Of a stretch of DNA of 64,000 nucleotides, positions 1 to 10,960 are shown piece after piece. The stretch spans positions 1,486,456 to 1,550,455 of the forward strand of contig JAJEKV010000102.1 in assembly GCA_021234155.1 (NCBI GenBank). Reading direction: 5' to 3'. Both the position numbers and the translations under genes were made by a program. The stretch is from Isoetes taiwanensis. Lineage: Eukaryota > Streptophyta > Lycopodiopsida > Isoetales > Isoetaceae. Within the stretch, counting starts at the first letter, position 1. Every line of letters begins with the position of its first letter. Below the pieces are notes generated by a model. It was given only the letters and a program-made list of their open reading frames with translations. It was not told where the DNA came from and made no database searches.

Positions 1-479
1 ATATTTAAAATAATGGGAAGTAAAACATCTACCATCTAGAACTAGAAAAATCTTAGAAAGCTCATCAATTGCCAGAAGAGCTCCCTGCTTCTTCTTATTT
101 CTTTTTTTTTTTTTTTTTTTTTTTTTTGAAAGTAAGAGTTGGTTTTATCATTAATTATGAAATCTCAAAATACATAGCAAAGGTATGCTTTTATGAGAAG
201 CATATCAAAAATATAGTCAAATCCAGCAATTGATAACAGAGTGTAAACAGAGTGCAAAATGAGGTCTGCACTTTAGGAAGTAGATCAAACAGCAGTCGCC
301 CGTAGGAGAATGTAATGGAAGTAGGTAAATAGTAATTCGCTTTCCCGGAACTGAAGATTGTTGAAGATTCTCGAAGGATTCTGAACCTGCCAAATAATCC
401 ACCAAAAAAGTAAACCAGAACTAAATTAAATAAAAGCCAGTATATGCTTCTTGATTTGCAGGCCAGATGGACAGGGAAT

Positions 480-3400
480 TCAGCAGTGATCTGAAAAGTA
501 AGAGTTGAAGTAGGCATTAAAGGCATCTGTGGATCCAAAGAAGTATTGATCAAGGGGCCAATTATTATAGTAGCAGAGTCGAAACATATCCTTGTCCTCA
601 AGAAGAATTAGCAGTGATCCATATAGATCAGCCAGTAACTTATGGCTGTAATACAGTGTTCTATATCTTGAGAGCTGAGCTTCTGTGAGAATTCGGTTGT
701 TGGCTGATAGGAATTTCCACAAGAGGTGGATTTGGATGACCTCCCTGCAAAATATACTTGCCCACAAGTCTTCACTTTCCTTATTGTAACTCATATGTCC
801 TCTTTTCATCAGGAAAGACTCCATTGAAGTGGCAATGTCATTTTTCATGACCTGATCCCAAGATGTCTGACTGAAAGGAGAGTTGCTGGAATCAAATTTA
901 TTGCTTCCTTCTCCTCGTAAGAAATTAAGATACTCTAGGATCATCAGAAAGAAATAAGTTCGAATCCACAACATTTAGATTGGAAGCAAACAAATCAAAG
1001 TGACCCCTATACAAACCATAGTCTTCCCATTTCCTGTCAAAATTAGCACCAAATTTCTTTTTATGTGCTGTAGCAATGGTCTCAAAATCAAACTGAAAGT
1101 GCAATTTTATCCAGAAGATGGACACATTCTTTTTACCATATAACACCCGATTCCTTGCTTTCCAAATGTTCCAAAGGGCAATATTAATAACTGTACTGAC
1201 AAAATTATTATCATGACTCAATAGGGACATAAGACCCTGATTAATATCAATCCCAAATTTGTCTGAGAACCAAGACCAGAAACCATTTAGGGTACTACAG
1301 AAGAAAATATGGCACATGTCCTCAGGCCTATTACAAGCTAAAGGGCAATTAGCAGAAATATTAGGGTTTTTTCTGGACATGGAGACCAGATTGTTTAAAC
1401 TGCCATTAGCAATGAGCCAAATAAAATAAGAGACTTTTGGAGGACAATATGAATGCCAGACATTATGAAATAGTTTTTTAAGCTGATCATAAGTAATGGA
1501 CCATTTCAGCATAGCTTTACACCCCTCAATGTTGGAAGTCATGGCATTGTAAACATTTTTCACTTTATAATCCCCTTTTTCATTTACCCTCCAGTCACTT
1601 TTGCCAGAGTTAACAGATAAGTTTGAGAGGAAGGGTTTGATAAAAGAATAAATTTTCTTATCAGAGGAGGTGCCTCTAATAATACTTTTCAGTCTAGTCC
1701 ACGAAATGATTCTACCACTTACAAACATGTCTCTGATATAGACAAGACCAGCCTCATGCCACTTCTTATAGATCCTGGGATGCTTGATAGCTAGAACAGG
1801 AGAATTTTGCTCAGTCATGATTGGGTTCCAGAAGATTGGAACATCAGAATGTAACTCTTCTCTTTTAATGAATTGAAAATTAGGAGAAATAGCATTCCAA
1901 GCCTTGATGAGATTATGCATAAGAGGGGAAATGCTGGGACCTGGTTTCAGTTGATTGAAGGCAGAATGAGGAAGCAGATGATGGATTGAGGGGTGACCAC
2001 AAGGGCGACTTAGAGAAATCCAATACCTGATAAAAATATAAGCAGGAGACTGATTCCCATGAATTGCTTTCCAAATAAGCTTGCCAGCAAGGGATTGAGC
2101 TTGGATAAAAAGATTCTTGCAACCTAACCCTCCAGAGACTTTAGGCTTACATATAGAGTTCCAATTGACCAGATGACTTCCTTTCCAGATGAAATTCCTA
2201 ATTATCTTCTCAAGCTCCAAATAAACATATTTGGGAGCTACTAGAGCAGTGGAAAAGTAGACATGAGAACTAGCAAGAACAGCATTAGCAATGATAGATC
2301 TACCTGCAAGAGAGAGATAATTCCCATAATTGTTCAGCTTCTTTTTTATTCTCGAAATAATCGGATCCCAAAGGCCTTTGATGCTATGATTCAAAGCTAT
2401 AGGCAATCCCAGTAATTTGGTTGCCTGATTAGTAGGCAGAACATTAATACCAGCTAGAACAGGAGTATTGAGGTCACCAATGATCATACTTTTACCCAAA
2501 TTCAATTGGATACCAGAGGCAGCAGAGAATTGTTTTAAAATCTTAAGAAAAAGATTGATATTTTGAAGATCAGCATCCAGGAAGGAAAAGGTATCATCAG
2601 CATATTGAAGAATGGAAATACTATCATCAGAGTTTGGAAGATTCAAACCTTTCAACTGAGCAGAATTCTGATAATGAAGAGTGACCTTAGTTAAAAGTTC
2701 AGCAGCCACAAGAAAAAGATAAGGAGCTAGAGGACATCCTTGTCTAACTCCACAAGAGAGAGGAAAGAAGCCAGCAGGGACTCCATTGATGAGAACTGCA
2801 GAATTGGACCTCGAGTTTAAACCATGTATAAGATTCATGAGTTTGGGATGAAAGCCCAATTTAGACATGGCAAAATCCAAGAAATCCCACCTCACAGAGT
2901 CAAAGGCTCTTTTAAAATCCAGCTTGAGAAGAATACAATTTTGATTCGAGATTTTGTTCCAATGTAGACCTTCCATAGCAGCCACATAATTATCCAAGAT
3001 ATATCTATTTGGAAGGAAGGCTGATTGATTTTGGCTAATATTCCTTTGAAGAAAGCTCTTGATTCTCATGGCAATGATCTTAGCACAGAGCTTATAAGTA
3101 GTGTTGGTGAGAGAGATGGGTCTCCAGTCCTGAAACTTGGAAGGATGGTCAACTTTAGGTATCAGAGAGATAAAGCCACTGGAAATTGAAGGATGTAAAT
3201 GATTGTCATTCCAGAAGGCATGGACAAGGGAGATAACATCACTTTTGAGAATATCCCAGAACTTGATGTAAAATTCAGCAGGAATGCCATCTGGCCCAGG
3301 AGATTTACCTTTGCTGAAGGAATTTAGAGTCTCATAAATCTCATTGTGAGATGGAATGGCAATGATAGCATCGTCCATGATTTCCCTTGGCTCAGGAAGA

Positions 3401-3663
3401 ATAGAATCCACAATGGAAATAAACTCATTGGCTTCTGAGGCCATGTTGGGATCAACTGGCTTGGCACTAAAGATATCCATATATCTGCTCTTGAAGAAAT
3501 TTGCAATATCAGAATGAGTATTATAATTGTTACCCTGATCATCAGTAGTCTCAGCAATGGAGTTTCTAAGAACCCTACTCTTGGCAACCCTGAAGAAGAA
3601 TTTTGAGGAGCCAGAGTCCATTTCATTAGTATACTTAATTTTGCATCTAATACATCTCCTCAA
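480..3663 (-). pseudogene. LINE ORF2: reverse transcriptase and C-terminal zinc-binding region
   Basis: The main frame (925-3663, 912 residues) contains the ordered motifs of a plant L1 reverse transcriptase: SPGPDGIPAEFYIKFW, LISLIPKV, RPISLTNTTYKL, LKLDFKRAFDSVRWDF, GVRQGCPLAPYLF and the catalytic QYADD near plus position 2591-2608. After it comes a zf-RVT-type region with a C-x3-C...ED-x2-H-x4-C arrangement (CPLACNRPEDMCHIFFC). A second frame (480-974) adds C-terminal residues beyond the stop of the main frame, consistent with a frameshift near 0.95 kb. The enzyme would copy LINE RNA at nicked target DNA. The N-terminal part is out of frame with the endonuclease, so no complete ORF2 protein can be made. 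Confidence 0.9.
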
Positions 3664-4704
3664 TATTCTTAATTCTTCTCTCTAAAATTTCTTCACCTAC
3701 ATGAAGATTATAGTTAGAAGGATCATTCTGAAGAAGAGACCTAATATCCTTCATATACATTAAGAGCTGGTTTCTTTCCTTACTTCTCTCCTCCTTGATA
3801 GTTTTAGACCAGTTTTTAATCCACCCTTTGATTTGTTTGATCTTCGAGTAAAAACATTTCATAGAGGGCAATTGATTTGAATTATTGGAGAGAGTCTCAT
3901 AAAAGGATCTGAATTGAGAGCAAAATTTCTCATTTTCCAACAGAGAGGAATTAAACTTGTAAGGCGTGCTCCCTTCTCTTTTAATATTGATGACATGAGA
4001 GGTATGAAGGAACTGGGTGATGATCGAAAATAGAAGTTCCTTCATCACTTGTAACAAAGTTGTCCCAAAGAGGAAAGCGTAAGGATTGGAGACATAAAAT
4101 CTGTCCGAGGTGCGTAAAAACTCTAGCTTTATCCTTTTGTTTATTTGACCAAGTGTAGGTGGCGGTGAGGAGGGATATAGATCAGGTTATTATCAGCAAT
4201 AAGAGTATCCCAATTCTCCTTTTACATTTCGGACATATTGATTTTATTTCCCAGCTTAAGATCCCAAGATGGAGTATTGTTGAAGTCACCAGCAATAATC
4301 CAGTTATCAAGAGGTTGAGAATTCAGCCAGGAATTAATTTCAGCCCAAATTGGTTCCCTATCTTTGGGGGAGGTGGGAGCATAGACATTGATAATGCCAA
4401 ATCTGGAATTAGAAACCGAGCAAATCATGGCTTGCCAGGCTCTTGAGGGACTATTATAGAAGGAGGAGCGAATGATATCTTTCTTCCAGATAATGGCCAT
4501 TCCACCACTTGCTCCAGATGAGCTGATCCAAATAGAGGTAGAATTAGGATAAATCCACTCCCCTAAGTTACTACATTCAAAGGAGGGAAGTTTGAGTTCT
4601 TGAAGGATAATGATGTCAGCATTATATTGTCTAATTTGAGCAATGGCTCTTCTCCTTTTAAGAGGGCCTTTGATTCCCCTGAGATTCCAAGAAAGAATCT
4701 TCAT
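3647..4704 (-). pseudogene. LINE ORF2 N-terminal part: endonuclease and linker, frameshifted
   Basis: 4222-4704 encodes the start of an exonuclease/endonuclease/phosphatase fold: MKILSWNLRGIKG at the N-terminus, the metal-binding Glu in ILQELKLPS, and the GDFN motif (WIIAGDFNNTPSW). The frame then ends. Between 4060 and 4220 a different frame shows the expected C-terminal endonuclease signature (TATYTWSN, then a RLDRF-like string), so the gene continues after indels. 3647-4057 is the basic linker to the reverse transcriptase. The endonuclease would nick target DNA for target-primed reverse transcription. It is inactivated here by at least two frame changes. Confidence 0.85.
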
Positions 4705-4742
4705 ATCAATGAGAGAAGAGAGAGATATTGAGAAGGAAGGAT

Positions 4743-6848
4743 CTAGAGCCTGATTTTTCTGGATTTTCTTTTACTTCTAGTGTTTTGAGCTGGAGTTTTA
4801 TTGAAACCAGATAAAACCACATCATTTTTAAACCTATCTTTTCTGACAGATTTTTTCATAGGTTGGAATTTCACATGTATAGGATCAGTACTAAGATTTT
4901 CATTTAAGAATTCTTCTTTGTCCCAATTTTCCTTATCACTCCCATATCCCTCACTATCAGAATAATCAGAACAACCCCCTGGATAGAAATGAAACATAGC
5001 ATTTTTATAGTTGTTTAAAGGAGCAGAATTAAGAACTTGCCTGGGTGTTGCTTTCTCTTGAAGCTCCATATTTTGCATATCCTCAGGAGTGTCAGGAACC
5101 ATCTCAGGATCAGCCACAGAGTCAAAATCCATCTTTGTATCAATTGTATCTGAAGAATGAGAGGTATGATCTTGCAGGGAGGCCATCTGTTCAATAAACT
5201 TGTTGGATATATTCAAAGGGTTGCAAGGACTTGCTACCACTTGAAAGTCCAGATCAATCAAGGAAGGCAATTCAACAGTGTTTGTATTAGCTGGTAGGTT
5301 ATGGATAGCTGTGGATTCTTTTAAGGGAGCAGATGAGGGGCAAATGTGAGAAGAAGCACATACCCTACTTTTATTTAATTCAGGATCTAGATTACTATTA
5401 AGGTCAGATAATACCTGAAAAGGATTTGGAGTGTTGATCTGTAAGTTGTCTTGCTGCTGTGGTAACTCTTGAGTCAAGTTTTCAGTGGTTTGACTTGAAC
5501 TGCTAGCTAGATTAGAATCCTTTTTAATATCATATGATTTGTTGCTGCTTTGATGTTTCAATCTTGCTGGCAATGGAATTTTCAATTGTGAATTCACCTG
5601 ACTTGAATTCAGCTGGAACTTTGCTTTGTCCCGAGATTTCATATCTAATGACCCACTCTTACTATTATTTTTGATTGGGAAATCCATAAGATTATATGAG
5701 CATTGAGCTTTCCCTTTAGCCTCTTTAATTATTTCACTTAGAGTGAAATTTAACTTGTCTGTAGCCTGGGTAGCTTTCCCAATCACATTTCCTTTAACTA
5801 ACAGCTTAGGCTCACCCATAGATAAAGGCATATTATATTTTGCACTATTTGTATATGCAGTTTCACCCCTTTTTTCTCTGTCTCTTTCCTCCTCCCTAGC
5901 TGCCTTATTTCTTTGAATTCTCTTATAGCTACCATTTACTTTAGTCCACTTGAACCTGTCACTTTCTGGCAGCCTCTGAAATTGAGTATCCTTACTAGCA
6001 TTCCCTTTTGTAGTGATCAGATCAGGCTGATCTACTTGTTTCTCATCAGAATCTTTTTGAATGTAAGCCTTGCTTTGAGCATGAGTTTGAGTTTCTTGAG
6101 TCTGTGTCCCCTGTTGGAGTTTGTCAATTTGAGGGTCTTCTGTTGAAGTTTTGCAATCAGAGTACCAAAAATGCCTGTGGAAGCATTTCTGACATGTTGA
6201 GAGCAAACCAGACCATCTAAGGTTTAATTGAGATTCAAAACCAAAGGCATCTATAAATGGTATGGAAAGGGGGATGTCCTTTGAAAGGTCAAGCTGAACA
6301 AAGCTTCTGGGAGGTTTGGCAGGGGAATATTCAGTAGATATATAAGTTCCAATTGTATTGAACAAAAGTTTAAAGCACTCTTCATCCCAATAAATAGGAT
6401 TGAGGCCAAAAAGAGATGAGGAGGCAATGCATACATTATTCATTTGATCAATGTCAAGCTTAGGATGCCATTTGAGAAAGGACAATTGAGAAGTATCATA
6501 GGTCATAGGCCCATAATTCAGAAAGAAACTGGCTGATCTGGAGTTCCCACATTCAAGCATAATGTAGGGGTAATTGAGCCAATAAATAGCCTGAATTAGG
6601 ATCCCTTTGTTAAGACTGAGAAGGAAGGCCCACAATTTTTCAAGCTTAATTCCACATTTCTGAACTTTGATGATTACAGCAGAATTTGAAAGAGCATCTA
6701 TTTTTGAATGCACAACAGGAAGATTTAAGGAAATACCGTGATAAATCTTCATTTTCCGCTCTTTTAGATATGGAATTCTTGTACGCTTGAGCCTTTCATC
6801 TAGTTCATCATCCGTATGCGAACCTCCCAGCGCCTCTTGCAACACCAT
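4743..6848 (-). CDS. LINE ORF1 protein, DUF4283-like with zinc knuckle
   Basis: This 701-residue open frame is upstream of the endonuclease. Its N-terminal 250 residues look like the plant L1 ORF1 (DUF4283-type) RNA-binding domain, including the stretch WLNYPYIMLECGNS and a Cys/His knuckle around residues 220-235 (CQKCFHRHFWYSDC). The rest is long, polar, rich in Ser, Asn, Gln and Lys, and probably disordered, ending in a very basic tail (KRKSRKIRL). ORF1 proteins of this class coat LINE RNA. The displayed start may not be the original: a short frame with MDPISHEVPHW lies just upstream near 6930-6955 and is separated by a stop, so a frameshift near 6.87 kb probably removed the first residues. 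Confidence 0.8.
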   Translation of the reverse strand: MVLQEALGGSHTDDELDERLKRTRIPYLKERKMKIYHGISLNLPVVHSKIDALSNSAVIIKVQKCGIKLEKLWAFLLSLNKGILIQAIYWLNYPYIMLECGNSRSASFFLNYGPMTYDTSQLSFLKWHPKLDIDQMNNVCIASSSLFGLNPIYWDEECFKLLFNTIGTYISTEYSPAKPPRSFVQLDLSKDIPLSIPFIDAFGFESQLNLRWSGLLSTCQKCFHRHFWYSDCKTSTEDPQIDKLQQGTQTQETQTHAQSKAYIQKDSDEKQVDQPDLITTKGNASKDTQFQRLPESDRFKWTKVNGSYKRIQRNKAAREEERDREKRGETAYTNSAKYNMPLSMGEPKLLVKGNVIGKATQATDKLNFTLSEIIKEAKGKAQCSYNLMDFPIKNNSKSGSLDMKSRDKAKFQLNSSQVNSQLKIPLPARLKHQSSNKSYDIKKDSNLASSSSQTTENLTQELPQQQDNLQINTPNPFQVLSDLNSNLDPELNKSRVCASSHICPSSAPLKESTAIHNLPANTNTVELPSLIDLDFQVVASPCNPLNISNKFIEQMASLQDHTSHSSDTIDTKMDFDSVADPEMVPDTPEDMQNMELQEKATPRQVLNSAPLNNYKNAMFHFYPGGCSDYSDSEGYGSDKENWDKEEFLNENLSTDPIHVKFQPMKKSVRKDRFKNDVVLSGFNKTPAQNTRSKRKSRKIRL

Positions 6849-7323
6849 ATGGGATAGGAATTTGAGTAGCGTGGTTTAGGGGATGGAGAATACCCCTATG
6901 ATCGGATCAGCAGATAAATTGTCCCAATGAGGAACTTCGTGAGAAATCGGATCCATAGCGTAAGGCGGAGCAAAGAAATTATCAAAGTTACCAAAGAGGA
7001 TGGTATCGAGGGGGTTGATTTGGTAGGAAATCAATTTAGGGAGTATGGCGGATCGATCGGAAGGAAGTTTGGAAGGTCTTGTGAATCGCGAAGAAGAGGC
7101 AAATGTTTAGGGTTTTCCAAAGAATTTGTGACCATTGTGACAAAATCAGGGAGAAACAACAAAAGTTCATGCAAAACTTTTTAACAATTGAAAAGGGGGG
7201 AAATTAACCGGAAGCAGGGGATATGAAACCATTGGAGTGAAACAAAATTAAACAAAGATGATCAGGAAGCCTAACATGCTGTAAAACTGATTGCAAAGAG
7301 ATCCTCATACAATTCAAAGAAAT

Positions 7324-7650
7324 TTAAGGAGAAATTCCTTCAAATTGGGCAGGATCTTGAGGGGAGAAAACTTCAACAGAAATCAAATAATCCAACCAAT
7401 TACAATAGACTCTGAATGTCCCTGTTGGACCAACTGCATTCGAACCCACAAATTCCTCTAGCCAAGAATCGATGATTTGAACCTCGAAATCAATACTGCA
7501 GGGCACAAAAGTGAATTCCGAGAAGAACAAATTGTCTGGGAAAAACCTTTGAATAATCAAAGAGCTCCAAAGGTCAGTAGCCGGCCCCTTTAGAAATCCA
7601 CACGAAATTCTATCTCTCTCCCTTATAATTGTGAAAACAGAGGTTTCCAT
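7324..7650 (-). CDS. Small ORF at the LINE 5' end, unknown function
   Basis: An ATG at 7650 opens a frame of about 108 residues (METSVFTIIRERDR... to ...PAQFEGISP). It begins only about 10 bases inside the inferred 5' end of the LINE, so if the target duplication at 7659-7672 is right this is the first ORF of the element, ahead of ORF1. I recognise no domain. It has an acidic C-terminal half with the segment SWLEEFVGS. It could be an ORF0-like leader, a displaced N-terminal part of ORF1, or a chance frame. Confidence 0.4.
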   Translation of the reverse strand: METSVFTIIRERDRISCGFLKGPATDLWSSLIIQRFFPDNLFFSEFTFVPCSIDFEVQIIDSWLEEFVGSNAVGPTGTFRVYCNWLDYLISVEVFSPQDPAQFEGISP

Positions 7651-7672
7651 AAAAAAGATCTTATTTCTTTTT

Positions 7673-8907
7673 CGAGAGCCGGAGAAAGTGTTCAAACATA
7701 ATCGAATCACATAGTATTGTGAAGCTCCATTGCATTTATTACGAGGCTCTGCTTTATATAAATCTATATTCTTTAGCAGATATAACAAGCAATTTTCTTA
7801 TCAAGGAGCAGCTTAAAACTTGGCATGATATTTCTATGACTTTGCTCTCCCACATATATTTCCATACAATCTTATTGGATATCTAATACCTTAAGAAAAG
7901 ATACATCCTTTTTGTCATCACTTTTTCGGTCACTTGTTTGCCTTTGTGATTCAAAACCTACTAGCTTAGTGGCATAGCTTTTCAATTGCTGCAACCTGCT
8001 ATTACTTGATAGTATTGATATGGTAAATTGAACAGCCTAACCATAGCACTAAATATATATCAAATTACATCACCTTGAGTGGATCAATCTAACCAAATAG
8101 ACATCTGTAACTGCTAGCTTACAAAGTAAAGTAATCATAAATGCTTTGTCAAACTAGGCTCTGGGATTTAGAAGGACTTGAACCTACAATACCATTGATG
8201 CATTGGGTGTGTTTTTTAACCAATTCATTAGGCTACCGCCCATTTTTCAGGATTCCAAGTGACTCTTGATCAAAGCTCTCCAATTGCACGCTGAGGATGT
8301 TGGATCAATACCATCAACAATAAAGTGTCATACGTGTAATGGATTCTAGTATGTAGGCTCTAGTTGATGCGCAAAATCATCATGAAAAGAACATTTTATA
8401 AGGATAGATTTTGGGTAATGCAGCACCATATCTTGTTAATGCATTTCAATGTTTAAATGTGGGAGAACAAATCAATATGGCTTTTCCTATTTTAAATGAA
8501 AAGCTCACACCCTGTAGAAGGATTTGGTTCAATCCTCTTTCCACTCCAACAATGTGCAAAGCATACACCTCTTTAAGAAACCAAGAAAATCTAGTAAATT
8601 ATATAATCTAGATAATCTGCTGCTTTTATTCAACAACTACCATAAATTGGTTGGCAGATTTGATATTGCATGTGATTTCTTGAACTCTGAGCTTCCTGAG
8701 ATAAGAAAACAACATTAATTGGTATATTTCCAATCACTAGGAACTCGTAAATAGCCCACTCATAAACTTAAAGGTAGAATTTTTAAGTCATACTAGACAG
8801 CTGCGCGTGCCATGAAAGAAAAAAAGATTCTTTTTCCCACTTGTAATGCTATCGATCCGATCCATTGGATCGGTATTCTCGAATAGGGCGAGCACGCATC
8901 TCTCCCA
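7673..8907. other. Intergenic DNA, no gene seen
   Basis: AT-rich sequence with short open frames only, none with recognisable motifs or coding-like composition. The one structured item is the tRNA-like segment at 8160-8246, listed separately. Confidence 0.5.
8160..8246 (-). other. tRNA-like segment, perhaps a SINE head or decayed tRNA
   Basis: On the minus strand this stretch has an A-box-like GTAGCCTAATGAATTGG and, about 45 bases on, a good B box GGTTCAAGTCC inside a near-complete T arm (four of five stem pairs). The acceptor ends do not pair, so it is not a working tRNA as read. A tRNA-derived SINE head or a degenerate tRNA copy are both possible. Confidence 0.35.
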
Positions 8908-8946
8908 CGCATGCATGCATGCATGCATGCATGCATTGCATGCATT
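8908..8946. repeat. (CATG)n microsatellite
   Basis: Alternating CATGCATG units with one interruption (ATTGCATG). Self-complementary, so able to extrude a hairpin. Frames through it on both strands give meaningless His/Cys/Met/Ala repeats. Confidence 0.9.
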
Positions 8947-9069
8947 TTCTGGGGACCTGGTTCGTTTGGAGGCCGCTATTTCTTGCAGGTTCTTCATCAA
9001 CTTCTCATCAGCATTTTCTCCTCTCTCAGCAGTTCCCTTGACTCTCACCTATCCTCCCTTAATTTTGTA

Positions 9070-9192
9070 TATTATTGTACATGGTTTTTGTCGCGTATAT
9101 TGTATTGTATATTGTATATTGTATATTATCTTTGTGTTCTAATTTGTATATGTTTATGTTTATTATATATTATCTTTGTGTTCTAATTTGTT
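9070..9192. repeat. TATTGTATATTG low-complexity block
   Basis: Repeated TGTATATTGTATATT units are followed by two copies of a 22-bp string (TTATCTTTGTGTTCTAATTTG) about 41 bp apart. No coding signal. Confidence 0.75.
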
Positions 9193-9302
9193 GATGTGTA
9201 GGTACAGTGGGATGCGCGACTCCGTCTTCTTCAGGCTTCGTGGGTTTCTTTGTGGGAGTATTTTTTGCAGCCTTACGTTGTGTCCAAGCCCCTTGCCGAG
9301 GG

Positions 9303-9364
9303 CTTATCACTAGGGTTTTCCTCGAAAACCCGAAAGGGCGGGGTTTTTTAATCCCGGTAATAAG
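9303..9364 (+). repeat. Dispersed mini-element, copy 1
   Basis: A 62-bp unit bounded by CTTATCACTAGGG and CCCGGTAATAAG (imperfect inverted ends) with a core CCCGAAAGGGCGGGG that contains a GNRA-loop hairpin (CCC-GAAA-GGG). Related units lie at 9716-9778, 12243-12313, 15032-15103 and 40027-40086. This copy is in the left arm of the foldback element. Confidence 0.7.
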
Positions 9365-9715
9365 CTCTCAGGAGGTACACTTAACCAACCTCTGTAGAAT
9401 TTTTTTTGGAGTCCAGCTGATAAAACTGGATATTCCCTATTTTTTTCATTTTTTGTGGGTAGCTTGCAAATCTGCGACTACCCTCTCTCAACCATTGTAG
9501 AATTCTGCTGAGATGAATGAAAAGCCTAGTGAAAAGCCTAGCTAGCTAGCTAGGCTTTTCATTCATCTCAGCCATTTTTCTACAATGGTATAGAGTGGGT
9601 AGCTGCACATCGCAAGCTACCCAAAAAATGAAAAACATAGGGAATATCCAATTATAACACCTGGACCCCAAATAAAATTTTTGCTACAGATTTTGGCTAC
9701 TGTACCTGCCGAGAG

Positions 9716-9778
9716 CTTATCGCCGGGATTAAAAAACCCCGCCCTTTCGGGTTTTTGAGAAAAAACCCTAGCAATAAG
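9716..9778 (-). repeat. Dispersed mini-element, copy 2
   Basis: Inverted partner of copy 1 in the right arm of the foldback. It keeps the CTTAT...AATAAG ends and the CGCCCTTTCGGG core. Confidence 0.7.
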
Positions 9779-9844
9779 ATCTCAGCAAGGGGCTTGGACA
9801 ATGCAAGGCTACTAAATGTTCCGACAAAAAAAATCCACACCTTT

Positions 9845-10960
9845 ATGTAGTTTCTGTAGTTTTTTGCAGGTAGAAACACATTCTTAGATACCCAGACAAG
9901 GATTTAGACCAGATGTTTGTTCTCTTCAATATATGAAAAGAGAAGATAGATATAGTCCAAGCATTGGAAAATGCAAAAATCTTTGAATCAGAGTTGTTTT
10001 TAGTTGTATAGTTGTAGTTTAGATAAGAGCTTGAACACATTCATATACTATGTCTATTAGATTGATTAATGCATGAAGATATTTCGATTCATAAAGATAT
10101 ATTCTGTTTCTAAAAGTCTTAGATTATAGAGATGCATTTTCTTATGAGCATTGTGACATTGACTACACATGTAAACCTAGCCGTTGTACAAAAGGCAATG
10201 GAATGAATATTTGCACAAGTTTGAAGGTGTTCCTCAGTCTTTTCCAACTATAGGTCGCTGACTCCACATGGTAATTTATTTGGTAGCATCAATTATTTGT
10301 CTCAAGTGTTGGCAAAAGCAAAAATCCGTGAATCAAAGTTGTAGGTAATTGTAAAATGCATAATTCTGATATTCAAAATACTCTTGGGGCACCTTTATAA
10401 TTTCTGTGTGTTTTGAAATGTACAAAATAGCTAATATTGAAGCCATGGTCTTTGTAGTTTCTTGCACGCAGAAACTACATTCCCAGATACCTAGGCAAGG
10501 ATTTAGACTAGATGTTTGACTATTGCACTCTTCAATATATGACAAGAGAAGCCAAATATAGTTCAAGCATTGGAAAATGCAAAAAACTTTGAACCAGAGT
10601 TGTTTTCTATCAATTTTAGCCACAAGGGACGAAATATGCAGTGGGTACAGTTGTAATTTAGATAAGAGCTTGAACACATTCATATACTATGTCTATTAGA
10701 TTGTATAGAGATGCAATTTTATGAGGTTTGTGATACTGACTACACATGTAAACCCAGCAATTATACAAAAGGCAATGGGATGAATATTTGCGCAAGTTTG
10801 AAGGTGTTACTGAGTCTTCTCCAACCATAGGTCAATGAATCCACATGGTAATTTATTTAGGAGCATCAAATATTTGTCTCAAACGCTGGCAAAAGCAAAA
10901 AATCCGTGAATCAAAGTTGTAATAGGTAAAACGTATAATTCGTGAATTAAAGTTGTAATA
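9845..10960. repeat. Tandem duplication of a unit of about 0.5-0.6 kb
   Basis: The segment starting near 9850 (landmarks GACAAGGATTTAGACCAGATG, CAAGCATTGGAAAATGC, GAGCTTGAACACATTC, GACTACACATGTAAACC, AATCCGTGAATCAAAG) is repeated in the same order from about 10450. Identity by eye is roughly 85-90%, with small indels. Short frames on the minus strand (9843-10040, 10333-10683) are parallel products of the duplication and show no known domain. Confidence 0.8.

Larger units (their letters stand above)
93..7672 (-). mobile_element. Near full-length L1-type LINE retrotransposon, frameshifted
   Basis: A non-LTR retrotransposon read on the minus strand. It has an ORF1 with a zinc knuckle, an apurinic-type endonuclease, a reverse transcriptase, a C-terminal zinc-binding region and a poly(A) tail seen as a T-run at 102-127. 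A 14-bp string TCTTATTTCTTTTT occurs at 93-106, next to the tail, and again at 7659-7672; I read this as the target-site duplication, which puts the LINE 5' end near 7658. The left copy overlaps the T-run, so its exact length is uncertain. The total of about 7.5 kb suits a complete plant L1. Several frameshifts between the endonuclease and reverse transcriptase show it is dead. Identification of the class is firm; the 5' boundary is an inference. Confidence 0.85.
9266..9812. mobile_element. Foldback (inverted-repeat) element, about 550 bp
   Basis: Two arms of about 270 bp are inverted copies of each other around a GCTAGCTAGC centre near 9540-9553. Matching landmarks appear in mirror order: GTCCAAGCCCCTTGC, a mini-element with CCCGAAAGGGCGGGG, GGATATTCCCTAT, GGGTAGCTTGC, CCATTGTAGAA and GATGAATGAAAAGCCTAG. 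The arms differ by scattered substitutions and small indels. The transcript would fold into one long hairpin. It has no coding capacity, which suits a foldback MITE. I could not fix a target duplication. Confidence 0.75.

Noticed and set aside
8846-9186. Overlapping frames across the CATG repeat on both strands
   Set aside because: They are produced by microsatellite and TATTG repeats and have no domain.
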